From: Gemmatimonadota bacterium
GTDB lineage: Bacteria; Gemmatimonadota; Gemmatimonadetes; Longimicrobiales; Gaopeijiaceae
Direction of reading: 5' to 3'
Length of the DNA stretch: 64,000 nt
Assembly: GCA_028874995.1 (NCBI GenBank)
Contig: JAPPGM010000004.1
Coordinates: 3,925 to 67,924, forward strand
Made by a program: the position numbers and the translations under genes. The notes under the pieces are model-generated. The model saw only the letters and a list, made by a program, of their open reading frames with translations, did no database searches and had not been told where the DNA came from. Each line of letters begins with the position of its first letter. The first letter of the stretch is position 1. Shown in pieces: positions 45,381 through 52,494 of the stretch.

Positions 45381-46123
45381 GGACGGGAGGGGCGTGCGGG
45401 GGACCCGGGGGGCTCGTTCGCGGCGGGCGGCGGCCCCCTGACCCTCGCCCCCTCCGGCACCTCGAAGGTGAAGAGGCCGGGGTCCAGCGCCGGCGACAGG
45501 TCCACCTCGCTGAGCGTCACGGTACGGAGGTTGCCGCTTTCTTCCGCCAACTCCAGCCGCCGGATGATGTCGTTCTCCGTGTCGAGCCACAGACGTGCCC
45601 CCAGATAGGACGCCCCGGTCCGCGGCGTGAGGGACACGACGCGGCACTCCCTTCCCTTCACCAGCTCCGTGCCCCCGTCCTCGGCCGTGTACTTGCTCGC
45701 CGGATCCTCCAGGAACTCGCGGATGAAGTCGTGCCGGCCCGGGGACTGCGCGGCCGGTTGTCGCCTCACCTGCTCCTCGTCGATGCTCGGGTAGTAGACC
45801 CAGAAGTGGGCGCCGTCCGAGATGACCATGTCGCCCTGCGGATCGGTGAAGCGCATGGAGAACAGGTTGGGCCGCTGCTGACAGACCCGCCCCGCGCTTT
45901 CGATCGTTCGCCGCACGAGCCGCACCTCGATCACCTGCTCGAAGTCCGCGCACATGGCGGCGACCTCGCGGTAGCGGGCAGCGGCTCGCTCCATGGCCCG
46001 CAAGGCCGGATCGGGCTCCTGGGCCGCGGCGGGTTCAGTCGTCAGGAGTCCCATGATCGCGACGAGGGCGATCGTTCCGGCCGACCGTGGGCAGAATCGC
46101 CTCGGACACTGTAATGCCAACAT
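45377..46123 (-). CDS. lolA: Outer-membrane lipoprotein carrier protein LolA
   Basis: Periplasmic chaperone that ferries lipoproteins to the outer membrane. The ATG at 46123 gives 248 residues with a signal peptide: basic CPRRFCPRS, hydrophobic TIALVAIMGLL, cleavage after AAA near residue 35. The mature part shows ADFEQVIEVRL, GRVCQQRPNLFSMRFTDPQG, DGAHFWVYYPSIDEEQV and ASYLGARLWLDTENDIIRRL. The C-terminal tail is Pro-rich. Its start codon lies within an AT-rich palindrome cluster. lnt and rimO are downstream in the same run. The track start at 46432 is inside ftsK and is rejected. Confidence 0.92.
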   Translation of the reverse strand: MLALQCPRRFCPRSAGTIALVAIMGLLTTEPAAAQEPDPALRAMERAAARYREVAAMCADFEQVIEVRLVRRTIESAGRVCQQRPNLFSMRFTDPQGDMVISDGAHFWVYYPSIDEEQVRRQPAAQSPGRHDFIREFLEDPASKYTAEDGGTELVKGRECRVVSLTPRTGASYLGARLWLDTENDIIRRLELAEESGNLRTVTLSEVDLSPALDPGLFTFEVPEGARVRGPPPAANEPPGSPARPSRP

Positions 46124-46150
46124 TACATTTTGTAAGCTACAGTATACATT
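46110..46150. promoter_or_regulatory. AT-rich palindrome cluster and -10 box at the lolA start
   Basis: TGTAATG-CCAA-CATTACA (46110-46127) is a perfect 7-base inverted repeat covering the lolA start codon. It overlaps TTACA-TTT-TGTAA, and TGTA-AGC-TACA follows. On the minus strand a TATACT hexamer (46146-46141) is a good -10 box. No strong -35 is seen. The 40-base stretch is far richer in A and T than its surroundings. It looks like an operator/promoter with a very short leader. Confidence 0.5.
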
Positions 46151-46248
46151 TCTTTTCTCCGAAGCCCTCCCAGCCGTCCGACCGAGGGCCATCGGCGCTG
46201 TCCATCCCCTCTCGCCGCCCCTTGGCAGTCTCGCGTCTCTCCGGCTGG

Positions 46249-48630
46249 TCACACCGGGCATATCTCGTCCAGCTCCGCCATCATGACCAGGACCTCCCTC
46301 GGCTTGGAACCGTCGGGCGGCCCCAGCACCCCCGCGTCGTGCAGCTGGTCGACGATCCTCGCGGCCCGCCCATACCCGATGCGCAGCCGGCGCTGCAGGA
46401 GTGAAGTGGACCCGGCCTTCTGCTGGATGCACGCCTCGGCCGCCTGCCGGAAGAGCGGATCCCAGTCGCCGCGGATGACGCCGTCGCCCGCGTCGCCGTC
46501 ATCCGCCTCCATCGCCTTCACCACTTCCAGGATGTCGCCCTCGTCGCTCTTCACTCGCGCCTTGAGCGCTTCGAGGGTTTCGGCCTGGTCCCGGTACCAC
46601 CCCATCAGCGCCTCCGTCTCGTCGGTGGAGATGAATGCGCCTTGCATGCGCACGGGCTCGCTCTGCCCCGGCGGGAGGAAGAGCATGTCGCCCGACCCGA
46701 GCAGCGAGTCGGCGCCGTTCTGGTCCAGAATGGTTCGAGAATCGGTCTTCGATGCAACACGGAAAGCTATGCGGCACGGGAAGTTGGCCTTGATCAGGCC
46801 AGTAACCACATTAACACTGGGACGCTGGGTCGCGACCAGGAGATGAATGCCGATGGCGCGGGCCTTCTGCGCCAGCTGGGTGAGCGGCTTCTCGACCTCG
46901 GCCTGCACCGTCATCATCAGATCGGCCAGTTCGTCCACGACCACCACGATCCAGGGAAGCGGCCCCTCCTTGTAGCGCCACCGGTCCTCGTCCTCCTCGG
47001 GGCCGTCCGGCGTAGCCAGCTTCATCTCGATCCCCTGCTCGAGGCGCTCGTTGAATTCATGCACCGACCGCACGCCGTTGGCGCTCAGGAGCCCGTAACG
47101 GCGCTCCATCTCCATGACCGCCCACTTCAGGGCCACCGCAGCGTCCCTGGGGTCGGTCACCACCGGGTGCCGCAGGTGGGGAAGGTCGGCGTAGGCGGAG
47201 AGCTCCACCATCTTGGGATCGATGAGCAGCAGGCGGAGGCGGTCGGGCGCGTGCCTGTACACGAGGCTGGTGATGACCGTGTTGAGACAGACGGACTTCC
47301 CCGAGCCGGTGGCGCCGGCGATAAGCGCGTGGGGCATCTTCGTCAGGTCGGAGACGAAGGGCCTGCCGGTCAGATCCTTGCCGAGCGCCAGCGGGAGCAG
47401 GCCGCGCGACCGGGCAAAGAGCGGCGCTTCGAGAATCTCGCGCAGACGCACGATCTCGGTGCGCGGGTTCGGAATCTCGACGCCCACGGCGCCCTTGCCC
47501 GGAATCGGGGCGACGATGCGCACGCTCCTCGCCTTCATTGCCAGCGCCAGGTCCGCGTCCAGGTTCGCGATGCGGTTGACCTTCACGCCCGCCGCCGGAA
47601 CGACCTCGTAGCGCGTCACGGCGGGGCCCGTGGTGCGCCCCGAAATCTCGCCGCTGATGTTGAAGGTCCGGAGCGTCTCGACGAGGACGTCGCCGAGACG
47701 GTCCAGTTCGCGCTCCATGCCCAGCCGGTTGCCGCGCTCCGGGGCGCGCAGGAGTTCCAGCGCGGGGAGGGGGTAGTCGGGGGGCGGGAGGTGGTCCTCG
47801 GGGAGGAGGTCGGGGGTGGAGGGGGCGTCCGTGGTGGGCGGATCGGTATCGGTGGTCACGGTGTCCGGCTCCGGGGTCGTGACGGAAAGGGCGGCCGCCG
47901 GGGTGTCCGGCTGCCCGGGCGCGGACCGGGCCGCGCGGGCCTGCCGCCTGGCCGCCCGCCGCTCCAGGCGCCGGCCACCCCACCCTCGCACTGCCAACCC
48001 GGTCGCGCGAGCGCCCCGCCCCACGCCCCGGAAGAGCTTTCCGGCCACCCGCGCCAGTGGCGCCAGCGGGTTGAAGGTGAAGGCGCTCGACCAGGCGATC
48101 GCCGCAGCCGCGACGACAATGACCCAACCGCCAACCGGGCCCAGGTATTCCAGCAACGGGCTGCCCACGAGCCTGCCAAGGAAACCGCTCGGCGTATCTA
48201 CCCTCCCAAGCAGGAAGGCCGATACCGGAAGAAGTATCAACAGACCCCCGGCCACGATCCAGAGGCTCTTCCGGCGGGCGGACGCCCACCACCCTCCTAC
48301 CGAGGCGGCGGCGGCCAGCAAGCCCAACGGAACTGTGGCGACTCCGACCCCCAGTGCGCGCACGAGACGGGCATTCATGGCTTCGCCGACGGTCCCCACC
48401 GGGTTGCCCTCCGGAAAGAAGTCCACCGCCCCCGGCCCCAGCCACTGCAACGGAAACAGCGCCGCGGCCACCAGAAAGGCGAGCACGGCGGTCACGGCGG
48501 CCAGCGCCCGCCGCTGCCGCATCCGCTGCTCCGCCGACTTCTTCGGCCCACGCGGGCGCTTCTTCGGCGCGGCGCGCCTCCGGGCCGCCGGCCTCTTCGC
48601 CACCCTTCGTCCGACGCGCGGGGCTGCCAC
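46249..48630 (-). CDS. ftsK: DNA translocase FtsK
   Basis: Septal DNA pump that clears chromosome ends before division. 793 residues: a basic N-terminus, four hydrophobic segments in the first 185, a Pro/Thr/Asp-rich linker (about 225-290), then the RecA-like motor with LIAGATGSGKSVCLNTVI (Walker A), LLLIDPKMVELSAYADLPHL, and WIVVVVDELADLMM (Walker B). LATQRPSVNVVTGLIKANFP and DQNGADSLLGSGDMLFLPPG follow. The C-terminal gamma winged helix is present (TSLLQRRLRIGYGRAARIVD). The start is a GTG at 48630, seven bases after comB. The gap to lolA holds the promoter region of the next unit. Confidence 0.96.
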   Translation of the reverse strand: MAAPRVGRRVAKRPAARRRAAPKKRPRGPKKSAEQRMRQRRALAAVTAVLAFLVAAALFPLQWLGPGAVDFFPEGNPVGTVGEAMNARLVRALGVGVATVPLGLLAAAASVGGWWASARRKSLWIVAGGLLILLPVSAFLLGRVDTPSGFLGRLVGSPLLEYLGPVGGWVIVVAAAAIAWSSAFTFNPLAPLARVAGKLFRGVGRGARATGLAVRGWGGRRLERRAARRQARAARSAPGQPDTPAAALSVTTPEPDTVTTDTDPPTTDAPSTPDLLPEDHLPPPDYPLPALELLRAPERGNRLGMERELDRLGDVLVETLRTFNISGEISGRTTGPAVTRYEVVPAAGVKVNRIANLDADLALAMKARSVRIVAPIPGKGAVGVEIPNPRTEIVRLREILEAPLFARSRGLLPLALGKDLTGRPFVSDLTKMPHALIAGATGSGKSVCLNTVITSLVYRHAPDRLRLLLIDPKMVELSAYADLPHLRHPVVTDPRDAAVALKWAVMEMERRYGLLSANGVRSVHEFNERLEQGIEMKLATPDGPEEDEDRWRYKEGPLPWIVVVVDELADLMMTVQAEVEKPLTQLAQKARAIGIHLLVATQRPSVNVVTGLIKANFPCRIAFRVASKTDSRTILDQNGADSLLGSGDMLFLPPGQSEPVRMQGAFISTDETEALMGWYRDQAETLEALKARVKSDEGDILEVVKAMEADDGDAGDGVIRGDWDPLFRQAAEACIQQKAGSTSLLQRRLRIGYGRAARIVDQLHDAGVLGPPDGSKPREVLVMMAELDEICPV

Positions 48631-48637
48631 GGACTGC

Positions 48638-49366
48638 CTACGCTCTCGGGGCCGTGATCACGCCATCTTGCATCATGGGTACAATCTGGTGCCTGTCGAT
48701 CCTTGCGCACAGGGCCAGGTCGGCACCCAACCCCACCTCGACCAGCGCCTGACCGGCGGCCGTTCCCGCCAGCATGTCGGCGGACACACCGTGCACGCCG
48801 GCCAGATCGCGGACCGCCAGCGCGCCGTCGGCGAGCGTGACCGGGTCGGCCGCACGTTCAAGCAAGGCACGCACGATGTGTCCCGCGCACACCGCGTCGT
48901 CGAGCGAGAACCGGCCTTCCTTGCCCGCGCACACGATCGCCACCGCGTCGTCGTCGCGCACCGCGTCGGCCACCGCGCTCCGGTTGAAGAACGAGGCCGC
49001 GAGGACGCGGTCGGCGTGGCGGGCGGCCGCGAAGGCGCGCGTCCCGTTGGTGGTGGTCATCACGAGGCGCCGCCCGCCCACCGCGGCCGCCGTGAACTCG
49101 GTGGGGGAGTTGCCCAGATCGAAACCGTCGATCCGGAGCCCGCCGCGCTCGCCGCACAGCAGGGCGCGGTCCCCGTGGCCGTTCAGCCTGGCCTGCAGCA
49201 CGGCCGCCTCCTCCAACGAGACGGCGGGGTGGACGGCCCGCGCCCCGTTCGCGATCGCCTCGACAATGCACGAGGTGGCGCGCACCACATCGATGACCAC
49301 CGCGGTCGCGCCGGCCAGATCGCCCGCGCGCACCTCTTCGGGGGTGCAGTAGACATCGACCCTCAT
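48638..49366 (-). CDS. comB: 2-phosphosulfolactate phosphatase
   Basis: Hydrolyses 2-phosphosulfolactate to sulfolactate, a step first described in coenzyme M synthesis and also found in sulfolactate-making bacteria. 242 residues: VDVYCTPEEV at the start, AVVIDVVRATSCIVEAIANG, LLCGERGGLRIDGFDLGNSP, LVMTTTNGTRAF and VAIVCAGKEGRFSLDDAVCAG are family blocks. The ATG at 49366 has a GAGG site. The track start at 49378 is a TTG overlapping accC. No other coenzyme M or sulfolactate gene is in the window. A perfect Rex operator lies 25 bases upstream, inside the end of accC. Confidence 0.92.
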   Translation of the reverse strand: MRVDVYCTPEEVRAGDLAGATAVVIDVVRATSCIVEAIANGARAVHPAVSLEEAAVLQARLNGHGDRALLCGERGGLRIDGFDLGNSPTEFTAAAVGGRRLVMTTTNGTRAFAAARHADRVLAASFFNRSAVADAVRDDDAVAIVCAGKEGRFSLDDAVCAGHIVRALLERAADPVTLADGALAVRDLAGVHGVSADMLAGTAAGQALVEVGLGADLALCARIDRHQIVPMMQDGVITAPRA

Positions 49367-49374
49367 GCGCCGCC

Positions 49375-50727
49375 TCAAGACTCCGGGCCGCTTGTGAAAC
49401 GTTTCACAAACCCCGTGTCGACGTCGCCGGCCCGGAAGTGGTCGTCGCGCGTGATCCGCGACAGGTAGCCGATCGTGGTCGGGATCCCCTCGACAACGAA
49501 GGAATCCAACGCCTCGCGGCCACGCACCACCGCCTCCGCCCGCGTGTTGCCCCAGACGATCAGCTTGGCGATCAGCGAGTCGTAGTACGGCGGGACCCTG
49601 TACCCGGAGTACACGTGCGTATCCACGCGCACCCCGGGCCCACCCGGCTGGTGAAAGGTGGTGATCGTCCCCGGGGCGGGAGCGAAGCCGCGCGACGGGT
49701 CCTCGGCGTTGATGCGGAACTCGATGGCGTGACCGCGCGGCTCCTGCGAATCCGGCGGGAAGGACAGCGGCTCGCCCGCCGCGACCCGGATCTGCTCCTT
49801 GACCAGGTCCAGACCGGTCACCACCTCGGTCACCGTGTGCTCGACCTGGATGCGCGTGTTCATCTCGATGAAGTAGAACTCGCCCGAGGCGTCGAGCAGG
49901 AACTCCACCGTGCCGGAGCCGACGTAGTCGATGGCGCGCGCCGCCGCGACCGCCGCCTCGCCCATCTTCTCGCGAAGCTCGGGGGACAGCCCGGGTGACG
50001 GCGCCTCCTCGACCAGCTTCTGGTGGCGGCGCTGGATCGAGCAGTCGCGTTCACCCACATGGACCACCCTCCCATGCTGATCGCCGAACACCTGGAACTC
50101 GATGTGGCGGGGACGGATCAGACACCGTTCCAGGTACACGCCGGGCTCGCCGAAGGCCGCCCCCGCCTCGGTGCGGGCCGCCGTGAAGTGCCGCCTGAAC
50201 GACCCCTCGTCCGCCGCGATGCGCATTCCCTTCCCCCCGCCCCCGGCGGCCGCCTTGATCATGACCGGGAAACCGATCTCGCGGGCCCGCACCAGCGCCT
50301 CCGCCTCGTCGTCCACGATCCCGTCCGAACCGGGCACCACCGGGACCCCGGCCGCATGCATCGTCTCCCGAGCCACCGCCTTGTCGCCCATGGCGCGGAT
50401 CTGGTCCGGCGTCGGCCCCACGAAGACCAGGTCCGAGCGCTGGCAGATCTCCGCGAACTCCGCGTTCTCGGCCAGGAAGCCGTACCCGGGATGCACCGCC
50501 TCCGCCCCCGTGATCTCGGCGGCCGCCACGATTCGCGTCACCTTCAGGTACGAGTCCGCCGCCTTTGCCGCACCGATGCACACGGCCTCGTCGGCGAAGC
50601 GCACATGCAGCGATTCCTGGTCGGCCTCCGAATACACGGCCACCGTGGCGATGTCCAGTTCCCGGCAGGCGCGCACGATCCTGAGCGCGATCTCGCCCCG
50701 GTTCGCGATCAGGAGTTTGGAGAACAC
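49375..50727 (-). CDS. accC: Acetyl-CoA carboxylase, biotin carboxylase subunit
   Basis: Carboxylates the biotin on AccB using ATP and bicarbonate, the first half of malonyl-CoA synthesis. 450 residues: [20 protein letters not shown] at the start, [34 protein letters not shown] (the Gly-rich ATP loop), [35 protein letters not shown] and [18 protein letters not shown]. The start is a GTG at 50727 without a clear ribosome site. A GTAAGAC/GTCTTAC hairpin lies in the 21-base gap after accB. The last codons contain a perfect Rex operator. The carboxyltransferase genes accA and accD are not in the window. Confidence 0.96.
   Translation of the reverse strand: MFSKLLIANRGEIALRIVRACRELDIATVAVYSEADQESLHVRFADEAVCIGAAKAADSYLKVTRIVAAAEITGAEAVHPGYGFLAENAEFAEICQRSDLVFVGPTPDQIRAMGDKAVARETMHAAGVPVVPGSDGIVDDEAEALVRAREIGFPVMIKAAAGGGGKGMRIAADEGSFRRHFTAARTEAGAAFGEPGVYLERCLIRPRHIEFQVFGDQHGRVVHVGERDCSIQRRHQKLVEEAPSPGLSPELREKMGEAAVAAARAIDYVGSGTVEFLLDASGEFYFIEMNTRIQVEHTVTEVVTGLDLVKEQIRVAAGEPLSFPPDSQEPRGHAIEFRINAEDPSRGFAPAPGTITTFHQPGGPGVRVDTHVYSGYRVPPYYDSLIAKLIVWGNTRAEAVVRGREALDSFVVEGIPTTIGYLSRITRDDHFRAGDVDTGFVKRFTSGPES
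49392..49409. promoter_or_regulatory. Perfect Rex operator in the 3' end of accC, just upstream of comB
   Basis: TTGTGAAACGTTTCACAA is a complete 18-base palindrome matching TTGTGAA-N4-TTCACAA at every fixed base. It encodes part of the AccC C-terminus (Val-Lys-Arg-Phe-Thr) and ends 25 bases before the comB ATG. A rex gene and its own perfect operator are in the same window. No clear promoter hexamers overlap it, so it may work as a roadblock or govern an unrecognised promoter for comB and ftsK. Confidence 0.75.
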
Positions 50728-50734
50728 AGGTCTG

Positions 50735-50752
50735 GTAAGACGGCTGTCTTAC
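50735..50752. promoter_or_regulatory. Perfect inverted repeat between accB and accC
   Basis: GTAAGAC-GGCT-GTCTTAC, seven paired bases with a four-base loop, spans the accB TAA stop and most of the 21-base gap before the accC GTG. No T-run follows, so it is not a terminator. The accC start lacks a recognisable Shine-Dalgarno sequence, so the hairpin may influence accC translation or mRNA processing. Confidence 0.5.
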
Positions 50753-51243
50753 GCGGGATCGACGCGGAAGAGCACCTGTCCGAAGTCGACCGGTTCCGCG
50801 TTGTCGACGCAGATCTCGACGATCCGGCCGGCGGCTTCGCACTCGAGCTCGTTCATGAGCTTCATCGCCTCGATGACGCAGAGCACGTCGCCCGCCGCCA
50901 CCGTGCTCCCCACCTGCACGTACGGGGCCGCCTCGGGCGAGGGCGCCCGGTAGAAGGTCCCCACCATGGGCGAGGTGATCTCCACCAGGTCGGCGGAGGC
51001 GGTTTCGGGCGACGCGGGCGGTGGGGGCGCCGCCGGTTCCCGCTCGGGAGGCGGCGCGGAGGCGGCGACGACCGGCGCGGCATCCGGCACCGCGCTGTTC
51101 GCCGGCGACACCGAGGCGACGGCATTGCCGCCGGCAGACTTGGACAACCGGATCCGCGTGCCCCCCCGCCTGATCTCCAGGTTGTCGAGGGAGGACTCGT
51201 CCAGCATCCGGATCAGGGACTCCACGAACTCGATATCGATCAT
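50749..51243 (-). CDS. accB: Acetyl-CoA carboxylase biotin carboxyl carrier protein
   Basis: Carries the carboxylated biotin in fatty acid synthesis. 164 residues from the ATG at 51243, which overlaps the efp stop (ATGA). The N-terminus FVESLIRMLDESSLDNLEIR fits AccB. The middle is a flexible Ala/Pro-rich linker (about 45-85). The C-terminal lipoyl/biotinyl domain shows EITSPMVGTFYRAPSPEAAP and VLCVIEAMKLMNELECEAAG, where the Lys of EAMKLMN is biotinylated. The track ORF to 51750 is a frame ghost of efp. efp-accB-accC is a common order. Confidence 0.96.
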   Translation of the reverse strand: MIDIEFVESLIRMLDESSLDNLEIRRGGTRIRLSKSAGGNAVASVSPANSAVPDAAPVVAASAPPPEREPAAPPPPASPETASADLVEITSPMVGTFYRAPSPEAAPYVQVGSTVAAGDVLCVIEAMKLMNELECEAAGRIVEICVDNAEPVDFGQVLFRVDPA

Positions 51244-51806
51244 CCGCTCACCCGCGTCAGGTATTTGTCCTCGCGCCGGTCGATCTTCAGGACGTCGCCG
51301 GTCTCGATGAAGAGGGGCACCTGCACGACCGCGCCGGTCTCCAGCGTGGCCGGCTTGGTCGCGCCCTGGGCGGTGTCGCCCTTGAAGCCGGGGTCGGTTT
51401 CGGTCACTTCCAGTTCGACGAACGCCGGAAGCTCCACGCTGAGCACGGTGCCGTCGTGGACCAGTCCCTCGCACTCCATGTTCTCCTTCAGGTACTGCAA
51501 CTGGTCCTTGCCGAGCATGTCGCCGCTGATGGGGATCAGGTCGTAGGTCTCCTGGTCCATGAAGTAGTAGAGATCGCCGTCGGTGTAGGAGTAGTCGACG
51601 GGACGCCGCTCCAGCCTTACGCTCGTGACCCGTTCGCCCGCGCGGTAGGTGCGGTCGACGACCGCGCCCGACAGGACGTTCTTGAGCTTGGTGCGCACGA
51701 AGGCGCCGCCCTTCCCCGGCTTGACGTGCTGGAAATAGGTGATGGTCCACAGCGCCCCGTCGATCTCCAGGACCATGCCGTTGCGGAAGTCAGCGGTGCT
51801 CGCCAT
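51240..51806 (-). CDS. efp: Translation elongation factor P
   Basis: Relieves ribosome stalling at polyproline. 188 residues from the ATG at 51806 (MASTADFRNGMVLEIDGALW). The conserved loop FQHVKPGKGGAFVRTKLKN holds the Lys that many bacteria modify, near residue 34. The OB-fold domains II and III follow (YSYTDGDLYYFMDQETYDLI, VTETDPGFKGDTAQGATKPA, VPLFIETGDVLKIDRREDKY). No modifying enzyme (EpmA, EarP or YmfI) is in the window. It is upstream of accB, with a 73-base gap to aroQ. Confidence 0.96.
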   Translation of the reverse strand: MASTADFRNGMVLEIDGALWTITYFQHVKPGKGGAFVRTKLKNVLSGAVVDRTYRAGERVTSVRLERRPVDYSYTDGDLYYFMDQETYDLIPISGDMLGKDQLQYLKENMECEGLVHDGTVLSVELPAFVELEVTETDPGFKGDTAQGATKPATLETGAVVQVPLFIETGDVLKIDRREDKYLTRVSG

Positions 51807-51879
51807 TGGCTTGCGATCTATCTCCTCTTGGAGCGGGTTTGCGGGCCACGCCGGCCCCGGCGCAGGGTAGAAGGCGGGG

Positions 51880-52332
51880 CTACGAACCCGGGGCCCAGAG
51901 CCGGCACAGATGGTTGTGCAGGCAACGAAACCCCGAAAGATAGCTGTCAACCCCGAAACCGGCGACCACCCCCACCGCGGCGGGGGTGAGAAGCGAGCGG
52001 CGGCGAAAGGATTCCCTGGCCGCCGGGTTGCTCAGGTGGACCTCCACGAAGGGCCGGGCGATGGCCAGCAGCCCGTCGAGGAGCGCCACCGAGGTGTGAC
52101 CCAGTCCGGCCGGATTGATCACCACCCCGTCCGCGCGCCCGCGAACATCGGCGAGAAAATCCAGGATCCGCCCCTCGCTGTTCGATTGAAAGCACTCCAC
52201 CTCGACGCCGCGCGCGGCCGCAAGCTCCTCCAGCGCCCGGTTCACGTCGTCCAGCGTCGCCGTGCCGTAGACTTCGGGCTCGCGCACACCAAGCAGGTTG
52301 AGATTGGGGCCGTGGACTACGGCGATCCGCAC
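51880..52332 (-). CDS. aroQ: 3-dehydroquinate dehydratase, type II
   Basis: Third step of the shikimate pathway. 150 residues from the GTG at 52332, with an AAAGGA site eight bases upstream. Type II signatures are VVHGPNLNLLGVREPEVYG (catalytic Tyr at the end), VECFQSNSEGRILDFLADV, VINPAGLGHTSVALLDGLLA and VEVHLSNPAARESFRR with the active His. The track ORF to 53829 runs on antisense through ppiD and is not real beyond this start. It is divergent from ppiD, with a palindrome in the shared 162-base region. Confidence 0.95.
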   Translation of the reverse strand: MRIAVVHGPNLNLLGVREPEVYGTATLDDVNRALEELAAARGVEVECFQSNSEGRILDFLADVRGRADGVVINPAGLGHTSVALLDGLLAIARPFVEVHLSNPAARESFRRRSLLTPAAVGVVAGFGVDSYLSGFRCLHNHLCRLWAPGS

Positions 52333-52410
52333 GGTCGGTCCTTTCCGGAGAGGTTTGTCGGCTGAGGCGCGGTCAGCGGATCCCTCCTGCGGCCAATGGT
52401 TCCGCCCACC

Positions 52411-52424
52411 ACTCCCCTGGGAGT
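52411..52424. promoter_or_regulatory. Palindrome in the aroQ-ppiD divergent region
   Basis: ACTCCC-CT-GGGAGT is a perfect six-base inverted repeat near the middle of the 162-base space between the aroQ and ppiD starts. It could be an operator serving one or both promoters. Weak TAGGTT and TTAGCT hexamers lie between it and ppiD, but I cannot fix a promoter. Confidence 0.3.
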
Positions 52425-52494
52425 TTCCCTGAAACCGCTGTTCGCGGTAGGTTAGCGGGCTGTTAGCTTCCGTGACAAGGAGGACGCACCAGCC

